64,000 bases of DNA from Sorangium cellulosum (lineage in GTDB: Bacteria; Myxococcota_A; Polyangia; Polyangiales; Polyangiaceae): NCBI RefSeq assembly GCF_002950945.1, contig NZ_CP012673.1, positions 5,393,001 to 5,457,000 on the forward strand, written 5' to 3'. Below are positions 34,301-44,408 of this stretch, one piece after another (positions within the stretch are counted from its first letter, which is position 1; each line of letters begins with the position of its first letter). The notes below the pieces were generated by a model. That model was given only the letters and a program-made list of their open reading frames with translations, had not been told where the DNA came from and made no database searches. The translations under genes were made by a program, and so were the position numbers.

Positions 34301-36643
34301 TGTTGATCTTCCGCAAGACAATGCCCTCCGCGCTCTCGCCCGCGTTCCTGGAGGCGTACCGGTACGGCATCGCGGCGAGCAGCCCTTTCTACACCGCGTG
34401 CAGCGCCGTCACGCTGTGTATCACCCGGTTCATCGGGGGGCACGAGCTGTCCGAGCTCTCGCGCGATCAGGAGCGCTACCGGCGGGTAATCCAGAAGTTC
34501 CGGCAGACGCTCGTCCTCCACTGGCACGAGCCATACCAGCAGGCCGTCCACAACCTGCGGGAAGACGTCGACGACCCGACGCGCCTCTGCGGCCCGTTCT
34601 ACGACGAGGCGGAGCGGCTGCCGGCGCTCATCGCCGCACGAGATCCGAGCGGGCTGCTCAACTACTATTACTGCAAGGCGTTCCTCTGCTTCGTCTTCGG
34701 CGACGTCGCGGGGGCGCTCGCCGCGGTGGAGTCCAACGCTCCGCAGACCCCGCAGCTCGACACCGCGATCTGGGCCTCTTCGTGGGCGTTCCTGGCCGGG
34801 CTGATCGCCGCCGCCGCGGCCCGCGGAGCGCCGTCCGAGCAGCGCGGCGGGCTCATCGAGCTGGCGATCGCGCAGCGCGACAAGCTGCGCAGCTGGGCGC
34901 CCCTCTGCCCGGAGGCCCACGAGCACAAGCTCGTGCTGGTCGAGGCCGAAATCCTCCGCGCGCAGGGCGCCAACGAGGACCTCGACGCCCGTTACGAGCG
35001 CGCCGCGTCGCTCGCGGCCGCGAGCGGTATGCTGAACGAGCAGGCGATCGGGTGCGAGGTCACCGCCAGGTATCACATCGAATCCGGCCACCGCAAGACC
35101 GCCCGCAAGTACATCAAGGACGCCCATCATGCCTATCTTCACTGGGGGGCGGTGTCGAAGGCGAGGGCGATGGAGCGGGAGCACCCTCAGATCCTGCCCC
35201 GCATCCTCGTCGGCGACCTGAGCGCCGCGACCCTCTCGGCGGGGGGATTCAGCGAGCAGGAGCTCGACATCCTGGACTTCGTCGGCGTGCTCGAGGCCTC
35301 CCAGGCGCTCTCGCGCGAGACGAGCGTGGACCGCATCCTCACGCGCCTCATGGATCTCGTGCTCTCGGCCAGCGGAGCCGAGGTGGGTTATCTCCTGCGG
35401 GAGGCGGGCGGAGAGTGGCACGTCGACGCGCGCGCGTCGACCTCCGGCACTGCCGTGGAGAGCGCGTCCGACGGGGCCGACCTCGGCGCGATCGTGGCGC
35501 GCTCGGTGGTGAGTTACGTCGCCCGCACCCGGGAGCTCCTCGTGCTCAACGACGCCGGGCGCTCGGCCAGGTTCGCTCGTGAGCCGCGTTTTGCCGACCA
35601 CAAGGTGCGCTCGGTGCTGTGCTTCCCGCTGCTGCGGAAGAACGAGACCATCGGGGTCATCTACCTGGAGAACAACCTCGTCGAGGACGCCTTCACGCCG
35701 AGCCGCGTGGGCGTCCTGCAGATCCTCGGCGCGCAGGCCGTGATCTCGCTGGAGAACGCCACCCTCTACGGGACGCTCGAACAGCAGGTGAAGAGCCGGA
35801 CGGTGGAGCTGGAGAAGCGCAATGACGAGCTCGCGGTCGCCCTCAAGAGCCTGCGCGAAACTCAGGATCGAATGGTCGTCCAGGAGCGGCTCGCGTCGCT
35901 CGGGGCGATGGTGGCCGGGATCGCGCACGAGCTACGGAACCCGCTGAACTTCGTCAACAACTTCGCGGAGCTCTCGGCCAAGCTCCTGGCGCAGGCCTCG
36001 GCGAAGCCCGCGCCGGGCGACGACGCCGCCCGGATGGGGAAGCTGCTCGGCACCCTGGAGCTCAACCTGCGCAAGATCCGCGACCACGGCCAGCGGATGG
36101 ACGGGATCATCCGATCCATGCTCGACCACTCCCGCGCAGGGGGGGGGCCACCGGCAGCAGGTCGCGGTGAACGGGATGGTCGAGAAGTACGCGGACCTCG
36201 CCTACCACGGCCAGCAAGCCCGCGCCCCGTACGTCGAGATCACGTTCGAGCTGAAGCTGGATCCGGAGGTCCGGACGGTGAACGTCGTGCCGCAGGAGCT
36301 GAGCCGGGTCCTGCTCAACCTGCTCGACAACGCATGTTACGCCGTGCGCAAGAAGAAGGAGCGCCTCTCCGGAGGCGGGTTCACCCCCGTGATCCGCCTC
36401 GCCACGGCCGCGGCGCATGACGCCGTCGAGATCCGCGTGCGCGACAACGGCGTCGGCATTCCGAGGGACCTGCTCGACGTCGTGTGCAATCCCTTCTTCA
36501 CCACGAAGGAGGCGGGGGAGGGCACCGGGCTCGGGCTCTCGCTCAGCCATGACATCATCGTGAAGGGATACGGCGGCTCGCTTCGCATCGACTCCATAGA
36601 AGGCGACTACACCGAAGTGGCCGTCTCGCTCCCGAGGCGCTGA
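31354..36643 (+). CDS. Ser/Thr kinase-AAA-GAF-histidine kinase multisensor protein (frame broken at a G9 run)
   Basis: About 1762 residues if one G is removed. An N-terminal Ser/Thr kinase (1-275; VILKIAKD, catalytic loop HKDVNPSNIVL, LIDFG, MSPEQTGR) is followed by an AAA/NACHT-like ATPase (about 290-650; YGRSVEVQRLLAAF, SGYSGVGKTAL, IFFDDLQWAD). A long TPR-like helical region and a GAF domain (about 1320-1460) come next. The transmitter has RLASLGAMVAGIAHELRNPLNFVNN (phospho-His) and LLNLLDNACYAV, RDNGVGIP and TGLGLS (ATP lid). The frame from 31354 runs out of homology after MLDHSRAGGG at 36139-36147 (nine Gs). The ATPase half continues in another frame from about 36150 to 36643. This could be a sequencing error, phase variation or a real mutation. 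It is a candidate upstream signal for the FHA activator, by proximity only. Confidence 0.85.
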
Positions 36644-36771
36644 TGAGCTCCCCGCCGCGTCACTCCGTGCACGATGCGGCTACCGTGAGGGCGGTGCCCG
36701 CCGCCCGCCGGCCCCTCTTCCCCGCGCTGCGACGTTCTGATACCCTGGAACGGCAGCGCCAAGGAGACGAG

Positions 36772-38697
36772 ATGGCCGAGGGAGAAGGGAGGACGTGCGG
36801 CAAGTACCTCCTGGACAGAGAGATCGCCCGGGGCGGCATGGGCGCGATCTGGGTCGCCCGGGATCCACAGCTCCAGCGCCGAGTCGCCCTGAAGCGGCTC
36901 CACTCCAATCAGCCGGACGCGGCCGGGCGCCTCGAGCGGGAGGCGACGGTCGTGGCGCGCCTGCAGCATCCGAACATCGTCCAGATCTTCGATTTCGGAG
37001 AGGATGAAGGCTCGCCGTTCATCGTGATGGAGCTGCTCGAAGGCGAGGACCTCGCGGCGCGCCTCGATCGCGCGGGGCCTCTCCCGCCGTCCACGGTGGC
37101 TTCGCTGCTGGTCCAGCTCGCGAGGGGGATCGGCGCGGCGCACGCGGCCGGCGTCGTTCACCTCGATCTCAAGCCCGCGAATATCTTCCTCGCCAAGAAC
37201 GGGACCCTGGAAGAGACCGCCAAGGTGCTCGACTTCGGCATTGCGTCGATCGCGCCGGAGTGCGCGGAACGCCGGAACGCCGGCGGGCTCGGCCAGCTCG
37301 TCGGGACGCCGTGGTACATGAGCCCCGAGCAGGTCCGATGCAGGCCTGTCGACCACCGATCCGACCTGTGGTCGCTGGGCGTGATCGCGTATCAGGCGCT
37401 CACGGGCCACGTCCCGTTCATGGCGCAGTCGCTCGGCGACCTGGTCTTCCGCATCTGCGCAGAGCACGCCGCTCCGCCGTCCACGCACCTCGCCGGCCTC
37501 GGCCCCGCGGTCGACCGCTTCTTCGAGCGCGCCCTGTCCAAGGATCCCCGCGACCGGTTCCAGTCGGCGCCCGAGATGGCGGCGGCGTTCGTCGAGATCA
37601 TCGAGGCGGAGGGCAGCGGCCGGCGCGCGACCATCCTGTTCGTCGACGACGAGCCCGACATGGCGGTGCTGATCGAGCAGTGCTTCCAGGAGCAGATCGA
37701 GCGCGGAGAGTACAAATTTCTGTTCGCGGGCAATGGCGAGGACGCCCTCTCCAGGATGCGCGACCACCCGGAGATCGACGTCGTGCTCTCCGACATTCGC
37801 ATGCCGCGAATGGACGGGCTCACGTTCCTCTCGCGGGCGGCGGGCCTGAGCCCCACGACGAAGGTCGTCATCGTGTCCGCCTACGGAGACATGAGCAATA
37901 TCCGCAAGGCGATGAACCTCGGCGCGTTCGATTTCCTCCTCAAGCCCATCGACCTCCAGGATCTCGAGGTCACCGTCGACAAGGCCGTCCGCCACGTCGA
38001 AGACGTCCGCCGCACGCTCCGGTCCGTGCGCGAGAACGGCATCCTGCGGATGTTCGTGCACCGCGCCGTCGTCGACCGGATCATGCCGATGGTGCTCGGG
38101 ATGGGGATCAGCAGCGGCGAGACCGTGGACGCCACCGTGTGCTTCCTGGGTGTCTGCGGCTCGCTCGACGGGATCACCGACCGCCCCGCCGGGGAGGTCG
38201 TGAGGGCGCTCAACACGCGCCTCGAGCTCATCGCGAGGGAGATCGCGGCGCAGAACGGGATCATGGACAAGTTCGTCGGCGACACGGCCATCGCCATCTT
38301 CCTCGGCGAAAGGCACGTCGAGCGCGCGCTCGCGTCCGTGGTCTCGCTCCGGGGCGTGCTCGGCGACCGTCTCGCCGTCGGGATGGAGACTGGCACCGTG
38401 GTGTCGGGGGCGGTCGGCTCGCCGGCCCACTTCCGCCTCGACCATGCCGTGCTCGGCCACGCGCCGGTGATCGCGAGCCGCATCCGGGCGACCGCGCGCC
38501 CGGGGGAGATCCTCGTCGGTGAGTCGCTCCGGGCCAGGATCGAGTCCTCCGGCGGCTTCGTGTGCACCTTCGCCGGTCGCGCCGCCCTCTCCGAGCTGAA
38601 CACGGAGGTGTCGATGTTCACCGTGCAGCCCGCGGACCCGGGGGATGGGCCCGTGTGGAGCACGCCCACCGTGGAGATCCTCGGCGCGGAGCTTTGA
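36772..38697 (+). CDS. Ser/Thr kinase-receiver-class III cyclase-like protein
   Basis: 641 residues from ATG 36772, which has AAGGAG 5 nt upstream. The frame is open back to an ATG at 36643 that shares a base with the histidine kinase stop. The Ser/Thr kinase (about 10-265) has an R-G-G-M-G glycine loop, VALKRL, the catalytic loop HLDLKPANIF (L for the usual R), LDFG and YMSPEQV. A receiver domain follows (about 283-400: ILFVDDEPDM, phosphoacceptor in DVVLSDIRMPRMDG, VIVSAYGD, LLKPID). The C-terminal class III nucleotidyl cyclase-like domain (about 445-615) has NTRLELIAREIAAQNGIMDKFVGDTAIAIF. The first metal-binding Asp appears missing (C-F-L-G-V-C-G in place of F-x-D-I-x-G), so cyclase activity is doubtful. 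It is likely to be co-transcribed with the preceding histidine kinase, whose phosphate it could accept. Confidence 0.85.
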   Translation: MAEGEGRTCGKYLLDREIARGGMGAIWVARDPQLQRRVALKRLHSNQPDAAGRLEREATVVARLQHPNIVQIFDFGEDEGSPFIVMELLEGEDLAARLDRAGPLPPSTVASLLVQLARGIGAAHAAGVVHLDLKPANIFLAKNGTLEETAKVLDFGIASIAPECAERRNAGGLGQLVGTPWYMSPEQVRCRPVDHRSDLWSLGVIAYQALTGHVPFMAQSLGDLVFRICAEHAAPPSTHLAGLGPAVDRFFERALSKDPRDRFQSAPEMAAAFVEIIEAEGSGRRATILFVDDEPDMAVLIEQCFQEQIERGEYKFLFAGNGEDALSRMRDHPEIDVVLSDIRMPRMDGLTFLSRAAGLSPTTKVVIVSAYGDMSNIRKAMNLGAFDFLLKPIDLQDLEVTVDKAVRHVEDVRRTLRSVRENGILRMFVHRAVVDRIMPMVLGMGISSGETVDATVCFLGVCGSLDGITDRPAGEVVRALNTRLELIAREIAAQNGIMDKFVGDTAIAIFLGERHVERALASVVSLRGVLGDRLAVGMETGTVVSGAVGSPAHFRLDHAVLGHAPVIASRIRATARPGEILVGESLRARIESSGGFVCTFAGRAALSELNTEVSMFTVQPADPGDGPVWSTPTVEILGAEL

Positions 38698-38778
38698 GCC
38701 CGGCCCCGCGCCCGTCTCCTCGCCGCGCGACGGCGGCCTCACCCGGAGTCCGGGCGGCGCCCCGAGCGGGGAAGCAGC

Positions 38779-39780
38779 TCAGGGCCAGCCGAGTGTCCCC
38801 GCGATCCAGCCGTGGATCGGGATCCAGCTCAGGAAGTTGTGGAGGTGCAGGTTGAAGTCGTGCCCCATGGCCGGCAGGACCTGCACGGTCACGTCGGACG
38901 TGCTGGTCCACGCGTCGTCCTCCAGGTCGGCGGTGCTGCCGGGCGCGACCGGGTCGAGCTCGCCGAGCTGCACGAGCACGGGCGACGTCACCTGATCCAC
39001 GAGGGTGACGGCCGGATCGTACTGGAACGGCAGCACGCTCGTGGCCAGGCCGCGCGGGAGCTCATCGAGGAGCTGCGCGTTGTCGAGGGCGATCACGTCG
39101 GGATCGGCGAGCAGCGGGTTGTAGAAGAGCGCCGCGCGGGCCTCGGGCGGTAGCGTGATGTAGGGCTGCTGGAGCAGCACCGCCAGCAGGTCGGGAGGGA
39201 ACGGGCTCGGCACGGGCACGTGCCCCATGCCGGTCGTCACGAGGGCGTCGGCGTCACCGTACGCGCCCTGGACATACGTGGCGGTGATGCTCCCGAGCGA
39301 GTGCCCCACGAGCACGATCTCGTCGAACGTGTGCCCGAGCGGGTTGTCGTTCCCGCGCAGGCTGTCGAGCACCTGGTGCACCCCGCTCCCGGCCTCCTGC
39401 AACGTCACGAAGTCGCCGGCCGGCCGGCTGCTCTCTCCGGAGCCGATCTGATCGATCGCGAGCACCGCGTAGTTCAGGAGCGCCATGAAGCGCGCGTACG
39501 AGTACGGGTGCCCGTCGACGGTGGGAGCATCCCAGTACCTGTGATTGTAGCTCGCGCCGTGGATGGCGACCTGGAGCGTCTTGTTCCGGTAGCTGCGATG
39601 GTAATAGAGGCGTCCGGCGATGGAATAAGTGTTGCCGTCCGAGAGCGTGACGGGGAACGTGACCTCCTTGACGCGAATCTGCGGCGTCGCCTCGGCCGGG
39701 CGCAGGGCCACGAGCGCGAGCGCCGCGAAGGCGATGAGCACGGTCAGGAAAGGGCGTATCGCACGGTGCGCGGTCTTCAT
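38779..39780 (-). CDS. Secreted alpha/beta hydrolase
   Basis: 333 residues. The signal peptide (TVLIAFAALALVALRPAEA) ends in A-E-A. The alpha/beta hydrolase core has the oxyanion region VAIHGASYNHRYW, DQIGSGES and the nucleophile elbow VLVGHSLGS. Candidate acid and His residues lie in GELDPVAPG and LPAMGHDFNLH. It probably acts as an esterase or lipase outside the cytoplasm; the substrate is unknown. ATG 39780 follows AGGAGG and is preferred over the upstream in-frame start at 39915. It stands alone, convergent with the preceding kinase gene and divergent from catalase. Confidence 0.8.
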   Translation of the reverse strand: MKTAHRAIRPFLTVLIAFAALALVALRPAEATPQIRVKEVTFPVTLSDGNTYSIAGRLYYHRSYRNKTLQVAIHGASYNHRYWDAPTVDGHPYSYARFMALLNYAVLAIDQIGSGESSRPAGDFVTLQEAGSGVHQVLDSLRGNDNPLGHTFDEIVLVGHSLGSITATYVQGAYGDADALVTTGMGHVPVPSPFPPDLLAVLLQQPYITLPPEARAALFYNPLLADPDVIALDNAQLLDELPRGLATSVLPFQYDPAVTLVDQVTSPVLVQLGELDPVAPGSTADLEDDAWTSTSDVTVQVLPAMGHDFNLHLHNFLSWIPIHGWIAGTLGWP

Positions 39781-40226
39781 GATGCCTCCTGGATGGAACA
39801 TGCCTTGTAAGGGTTCCTGATGTCGCCTCGCGTTGCGGGCCACCAGAGGACACGGGATCTCCCGCCGCCGGATCGGGGCGCGTCCCGTCACCTGGCATTC
39901 AACCTGCCATTCCACTGCGACGAAGCCGCCACCGACCGGCCCGATGCTGCGGGCGGCGCTCGGCGCACATCGATTCCATCCCCGCGCGCGCGGGGATCAC
40001 AGGCGCTTGGACAGGCCGGCCGAGAAGGTTTAGCCCCGGACGCGTGAGCTCACAAGTCCTTTTTTCCAGGCTCTATCCCGGCGCTCCGGCGACGCCGCGG
40101 CGCGGCCCGGTGACCAGCCTGCCCGCGCGTGGAGCTCTCGCGGGATCGGTGCGACGCGCACATCCCTCACGCATCCAATCGCCACATCCATCGGGGCCCG
40201 GGTCCGCTGGAGAATGAGGAGGACGC
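39781..40226. other. 446-nt divergent intergenic region (hydrolase / catalase)
   Basis: No gene seen. It must hold promoters for both the hydrolase and the catalase. The most conspicuous structure is a perfect 20-nt GC palindrome at 39978-39997 (ATCCCCGCGC and its mirror). AGGAGG at the right edge is the catalase ribosome site. No clear OxyR- or sigma-type motif could be fixed by eye. Confidence 0.3.
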
Positions 40227-42428
40227 ATGGCCGATCAAGGCAAGACGGGCGCGAACAGGGACACCGAGGCGAGCCTCAAGATCGAGAGCCTGGAGCCCCA
40301 CCGCGTGGACCCGCGGGACGCGACGTTATCGACGGAGCAGGGCGTCCGGGTCGACAGCACCGACGACTCGCTCCGGGCAGGGTCGCGGGGGCCGACGTTG
40401 CTCGAGGACTTCCATCTCCGCGAAAAGATGACGCATTTCGACCACGAACGCATCCCCGAGCGCGTCGTCCACGCGCGCGGATCGGCGGCGCACGGCTACT
40501 TCCAGGTGTACGAGTCGATGGCCGAGTACACACGCGCAGGGTTCCTGCAGGACCCGAGCGTCAGGACGCCGGTGTTCGTGCGGTTCTCCACCGCGACCGG
40601 GTCGCGCGGGTCGGCGGACACGGTCCGGGATGTGCGCGGGTTCGCGACGAAGTTCTACACCGCCGAGGGGAACTTCGATCTGGTCGGCAACAACATCGCG
40701 GTCTTCTTCATTCAAGACGGCATCAAGTTCCCGGACGTGATCCACGCGCTCAAGCCGGAGCCGGATCGGGAGATCCCGCAGGCCTCGTCCGCGCACGACA
40801 CCTTCTGGGACTTCATCTCGCTCACGCCGGAGTCGACCCACATGATCCTGTGGCTGCTCTCGGACCGCGCCGTCCCGAGGAGCTTCCGCATGATGGAGGG
40901 CTTCGGCGTCCACACGTTCCGCCTCGTCAACGCGCAAGGCAAATCGCGCTTCGTCAAATTCCACTGGAAGCCGCTCCTCGGCGTGCACTCCCTTCTTCTG
41001 GAAGAGGCGCGGCGGCTCGCGGGCCTCGACCCGGACTTCCACCGTCGCGATCTCTGGGACGCGATCGAGCGGGGGGACTACCCCGAATACGAGCTCGGGG
41101 TGCAGATCATCGAGGAAGAGGACGAGCACACCTTCGACTTCGATCTGCTCGACGCCACGAAGATCGTGCCCGAGGAGCTCGTGCCGGTGCGCCGCATCGG
41201 CAAGATGACGCTGAACCGCAACCCCGACAACTTCTTCTCCGAGACCGAGCAGTCCGCGTTCCACCTGGGCAACGTGGTGCCCGGCATCGACTTCACCGCC
41301 GATCCGCTGCTCCAGGCCCGGCTCTTCTCGTACCTCGACACGCAGGTCCACCGGCTCGGCAGCCCGAACTTCCCGCAGATCCCCATCAACCGGCCGCTCG
41401 TCCCGGTGCGCAACCAGCACCAGGAAGGCTTCATGCAGCAGCGGATCAAGGTGGGCCGGGCGCACCATTACCTCCCGAACTCGCTCGCCGGCGGCTGTCC
41501 GATGGTGGCCCCGCCCGAGGGGGGCGCGTTCGTGCACGTCCCCGAGCAGATCGCCGGGGTGAAGGCGCGCGCGCGGAGCGAGACCTTCAAGGACCACATC
41601 ACCCAGGCGAGGCTCTTCTGGAACAGCCTCTCGGCGCCCGAGAAGCGGCACCTCGCGGTCGCGGCGCGGTTCGAGCTCGGCAACGTCGCGAGCCGGGAGA
41701 TCCGCGAGCGCATGGTCGCGCGGCTCGGCGAGGTCGACGGCGAGCTCGGGAGGCGGGTCGCGGCGGGCGTCGGCGTGCCTCCACCTTCCGGGGGCCAGCC
41801 GCCGGTGAAGGGGCAGCCGGTCAAGGCCGCGGTGGGCCGGCGCTCGGTGGACGTGTCGCCGGCGCTCAGCATGGAGAACACGGTGAAGGACACGGTGCGG
41901 AGCCGGCGCGTCGCCGTGCTCGCGGCCGACGGGTTCGCGGGCGCCGAGCTCGCGGCCGTGCGCGCGGCGCTCGAGGGCGCCGGGGCGCACGTGCAGGTGG
42001 TGTCCACGTCGCTCGGGCCGATCGTCGGCGACGACGGCACCGCGGTGGAGGCGGAGCGGACGCTGCTCACGGCCGAGTCCGTCCTGTTCGACGCCGTCTT
42101 CGTCCCCGGCGGGCGCGCCAGCGTCGACGCCCTCTCGGTGATGGGCGACGCGGTCCACTTCGTCAACGAGGCGTTCAAGCACTGCAAGGCGATCGGCGCG
42201 ACGAGCGAGGGCGTCGACCTCCTCTCGTCGTCGCTCCTCCAGGGCGTGGCCGTGGCCGGCGCGCAGGCCCCGGGGCCGCCCCAGGGCGCGGCGCCGCTCC
42301 TGTCCGACAAGGGCGTGGTCACCTCGCGTGATCCCGCGGCGCTCGCCGCGTTCAGCGACGAGCTCCTCCGGGCGATCGCGCGGCACCGCCACTGGGAGCG
42401 GGAGGACGTCGCGCAGATCCCCGCCTGA
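40227..42428 (+). CDS. katE: Large-subunit (HPII-type) heme catalase
   Basis: 733 residues, the length of clade 2 catalases, preceded by AGGAGG. Catalytic His in RVVHARGSAAHGYF (about residue 85), Asn in DLVGNNIAVFFIQD, proximal heme Tyr in ARLFSYLDTQVHRLG. Other catalase blocks are VRFSTATGSRGSADTVRDVRGFATKFY and GFGVHTFRLVN. The C-terminal extension (about 570-720) has the DJ-1/PfpI-like flavodoxin fold typical of HPII (RRVAVLAADGFAGAELAAV, VFVPGGRAS). It dismutates hydrogen peroxide in the cytoplasm. It is separated from the KtrB gene (convergent) by under 30 nt, with no obvious terminator. Confidence 0.92.
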   Translation: MADQGKTGANRDTEASLKIESLEPHRVDPRDATLSTEQGVRVDSTDDSLRAGSRGPTLLEDFHLREKMTHFDHERIPERVVHARGSAAHGYFQVYESMAEYTRAGFLQDPSVRTPVFVRFSTATGSRGSADTVRDVRGFATKFYTAEGNFDLVGNNIAVFFIQDGIKFPDVIHALKPEPDREIPQASSAHDTFWDFISLTPESTHMILWLLSDRAVPRSFRMMEGFGVHTFRLVNAQGKSRFVKFHWKPLLGVHSLLLEEARRLAGLDPDFHRRDLWDAIERGDYPEYELGVQIIEEEDEHTFDFDLLDATKIVPEELVPVRRIGKMTLNRNPDNFFSETEQSAFHLGNVVPGIDFTADPLLQARLFSYLDTQVHRLGSPNFPQIPINRPLVPVRNQHQEGFMQQRIKVGRAHHYLPNSLAGGCPMVAPPEGGAFVHVPEQIAGVKARARSETFKDHITQARLFWNSLSAPEKRHLAVAARFELGNVASREIRERMVARLGEVDGELGRRVAAGVGVPPPSGGQPPVKGQPVKAAVGRRSVDVSPALSMENTVKDTVRSRRVAVLAADGFAGAELAAVRAALEGAGAHVQVVSTSLGPIVGDDGTAVEAERTLLTAESVLFDAVFVPGGRASVDALSVMGDAVHFVNEAFKHCKAIGATSEGVDLLSSSLLQGVAVAGAQAPGPPQGAAPLLSDKGVVTSRDPAALAAFSDELLRAIARHRHWEREDVAQIPA

Positions 42429-42455
42429 CCGGCAGATCCGTCGCCGCCTTCGCGC

Positions 42456-44408
42456 TCACCCGATCCCGACCCGCTCCTCGGGCAGCCGGTAACACGGCGC
42501 CCCCGCGTGGCGCGCGAGCGCAAGGGCCATCGTCAGCGGTCCGATGCGGCCGATGAACATCGCCAGCGTGATGACCAGCTTCCCCGGGACGGTCAGCGAC
42601 GCCGTGAGGTTCGCCGAGAGGCCGACCGTGGCGAAGGCGCTGACCACCTCCAGGGCGAGGCCCATCGGGTCGTGCGGCTCGACGACGAGCAGCACGAACA
42701 GGAGCGCCGCGACGATCACCACGCTGAGGAAAGCGACCCCCATGGCGCGCCGCACGGTGGCCGCCGGGAGGGTCCGGCCGAGCAGGCGCGGCGACTCGTC
42801 GCCGCGCAGCTCGGCGCGCAACGTGGCGAGCAGCGCCGTGACCGTCGTGACCTTGACCCCGCCCCCGGTGGAGCCCGGCGCGGCGCCGATGAACATGAGG
42901 ACGCAGGTGAACATGCACGTCGCCGGGCCCATGAGGGCATAGTCGACCGTGTTGAAGCCCGCGGTCCGTGTCATCGCCGACTGGAAGAAGCTCGCGAGCA
43001 CCTTGACCGGCCACGACAGCCCGCCCATCGACCGCCGCCACTCCAGCAGCAGGAAGCCGGCCGTCCCGAGCGCGAGCAGCGCCGCGGTCGCGATCAGCAC
43101 GACCCGGCTGTGCAGCGTCAGCCGCGGCGGGCGCTCGCCGCGCACCCGGAGGATGGCGCGGCGCAGGAGCTCGTCGTGCACCGGGAAACCGAGGCCGCCG
43201 AGCACCACGAGCGCCGCCACCACGAAGGAGACGGCGGGCGAGCCGACCAGCGGGACGAGGCCCTCGCGGAAGAGGGAGAAGCCCGCGTTGCAGAACGCGC
43301 TGACCGCGTGGAAGACGGCCGCCCAGAGGGGGTCGCCGGCGCCCGAGAGGGGCACGCCGGGGACGGGCCCGGAGGCGATCTCGTGGTGGGGCAGGAAGCT
43401 GAAGAGCAAGGCGAGCGCGCCCACCGCCTCGATGGCGAGCGTGAACAGGACGATCGCGGCGACGTTGCGGCGCAGGCGGGCGAAGGACTCGGCGTCGATC
43501 ATCTCGGCCATCACGGCGGCGTCGCGCAGCCGGAGCGTCCGGCCGGCGAGGATGGCGAAGAACGTCGAGAGCACCATGATCCCGAGCCCGCCGACCTGGA
43601 CGAGCGCGAGCAGGACCGCCTGGCCGAACGGCGTGTACGTCTCGGCGAGGTTGTGCACGGCGAGCCCGGTCACACACACGGCGCTCGTGGCCATGAACAG
43701 GCCGTCGATGAAGGAGGCGTCCTCGAGCCGCCGGAGCGACTGCGGCAGGGTGAGCAGGAAGCTGCCGAGCAGCGCGGCGACCCCGAACGAGACGACCATG
43801 AGCCGCGCCGGGTGCTCGGCGGCGGTGGCCATGAGCCGCTCGACGGGCCGGCGGCCGAGCAGGACGCCGTTGGCCAGGACGAACGCGAGCGCCGTGTACG
43901 CCCGGTAGAGCACGACGCCGCGCCCGCCCGGGTCCTCGGCCGCGTGCCCGAGCAGGAGCCACTTCTCGCCGACACACGCGAGCAGCAGGCTGAAGACGAC
44001 GAGGAACAGGGCGGCCCGGGGCCTCCTGGCGCCGGCGCTGGCGCGGCGGAGCGCGACGCGCCGGCGCTCCAGCGCGACCACGGCGGCGACCCACACGGGC
44101 ACGAGCAACGTCTCCACCGCGGTGAGCGCGCCCGAGATCCGCGGGGTGACGGCGAAGCCGAGGTCGAGGGCCAGGAGGGCCGCGCTGCCGACGATCAGGG
44201 TCGTCGGCCGCATCCACCACGCGGCGCGCGGCCGGGGGGCGGCGGCGGGCGCGGGAGCGGCCTCGGAGGCGGGGTCCAGGGTCAGGACGTCGCGCGGCCC
44301 GACCAGCGCGGCGAGTGTCAACCGGGGCTCTGCAGCGTCGCCGGGCGGCTCGACGCGCGGCGCGCTCGACCGGGACGGCGGGGGCGGCGAGGGGTCCACG
44401 CGCCGCAT
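42456..44408 (-). CDS. KtrB/TrkH-family potassium transporter
   Basis: 650 residues. About 80 N-terminal residues are Pro/Arg-rich and cytoplasmic. Around ten hydrophobic segments follow, arranged as MPM repeats. Selectivity-filter-like loops include SAVCVTGLAVHN (T-G-L) and similar F-C-N-A-G-F and R-T-A-G-F-N loops, ending in T-V-G-L-S. Other family blocks are LALVQVGGLGIMVLSTFFAI and MFIGAAPGSTGGGVKVTT. It forms the potassium (possibly Na-coupled) channel subunit in the inner membrane. Its cytoplasmic RCK partner is probably the KtrA-like protein at 22378-23061, which is separate here instead of adjacent. The long N-terminal extension may be partly artefactual, as later starts are possible. 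Confidence 0.87.
   Translation of the reverse strand: MRRVDPSPPPPSRSSAPRVEPPGDAAEPRLTLAALVGPRDVLTLDPASEAAPAPAAAPRPRAAWWMRPTTLIVGSAALLALDLGFAVTPRISGALTAVETLLVPVWVAAVVALERRRVALRRASAGARRPRAALFLVVFSLLLACVGEKWLLLGHAAEDPGGRGVVLYRAYTALAFVLANGVLLGRRPVERLMATAAEHPARLMVVSFGVAALLGSFLLTLPQSLRRLEDASFIDGLFMATSAVCVTGLAVHNLAETYTPFGQAVLLALVQVGGLGIMVLSTFFAILAGRTLRLRDAAVMAEMIDAESFARLRRNVAAIVLFTLAIEAVGALALLFSFLPHHEIASGPVPGVPLSGAGDPLWAAVFHAVSAFCNAGFSLFREGLVPLVGSPAVSFVVAALVVLGGLGFPVHDELLRRAILRVRGERPPRLTLHSRVVLIATAALLALGTAGFLLLEWRRSMGGLSWPVKVLASFFQSAMTRTAGFNTVDYALMGPATCMFTCVLMFIGAAPGSTGGGVKVTTVTALLATLRAELRGDESPRLLGRTLPAATVRRAMGVAFLSVVIVAALLFVLLVVEPHDPMGLALEVVSAFATVGLSANLTASLTVPGKLVITLAMFIGRIGPLTMALALARHAGAPCYRLPEERVGIG

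Noticed and set aside
39978..39997. Perfect palindrome ATCCCCGCGC/GCGCGGGGAT resembling a type I-E CRISPR repeat core
   Set aside because: Only one copy exists, with no spacers and no cas genes in the window. It is more simply a GC-rich hairpin in the hydrolase/catalase gap.
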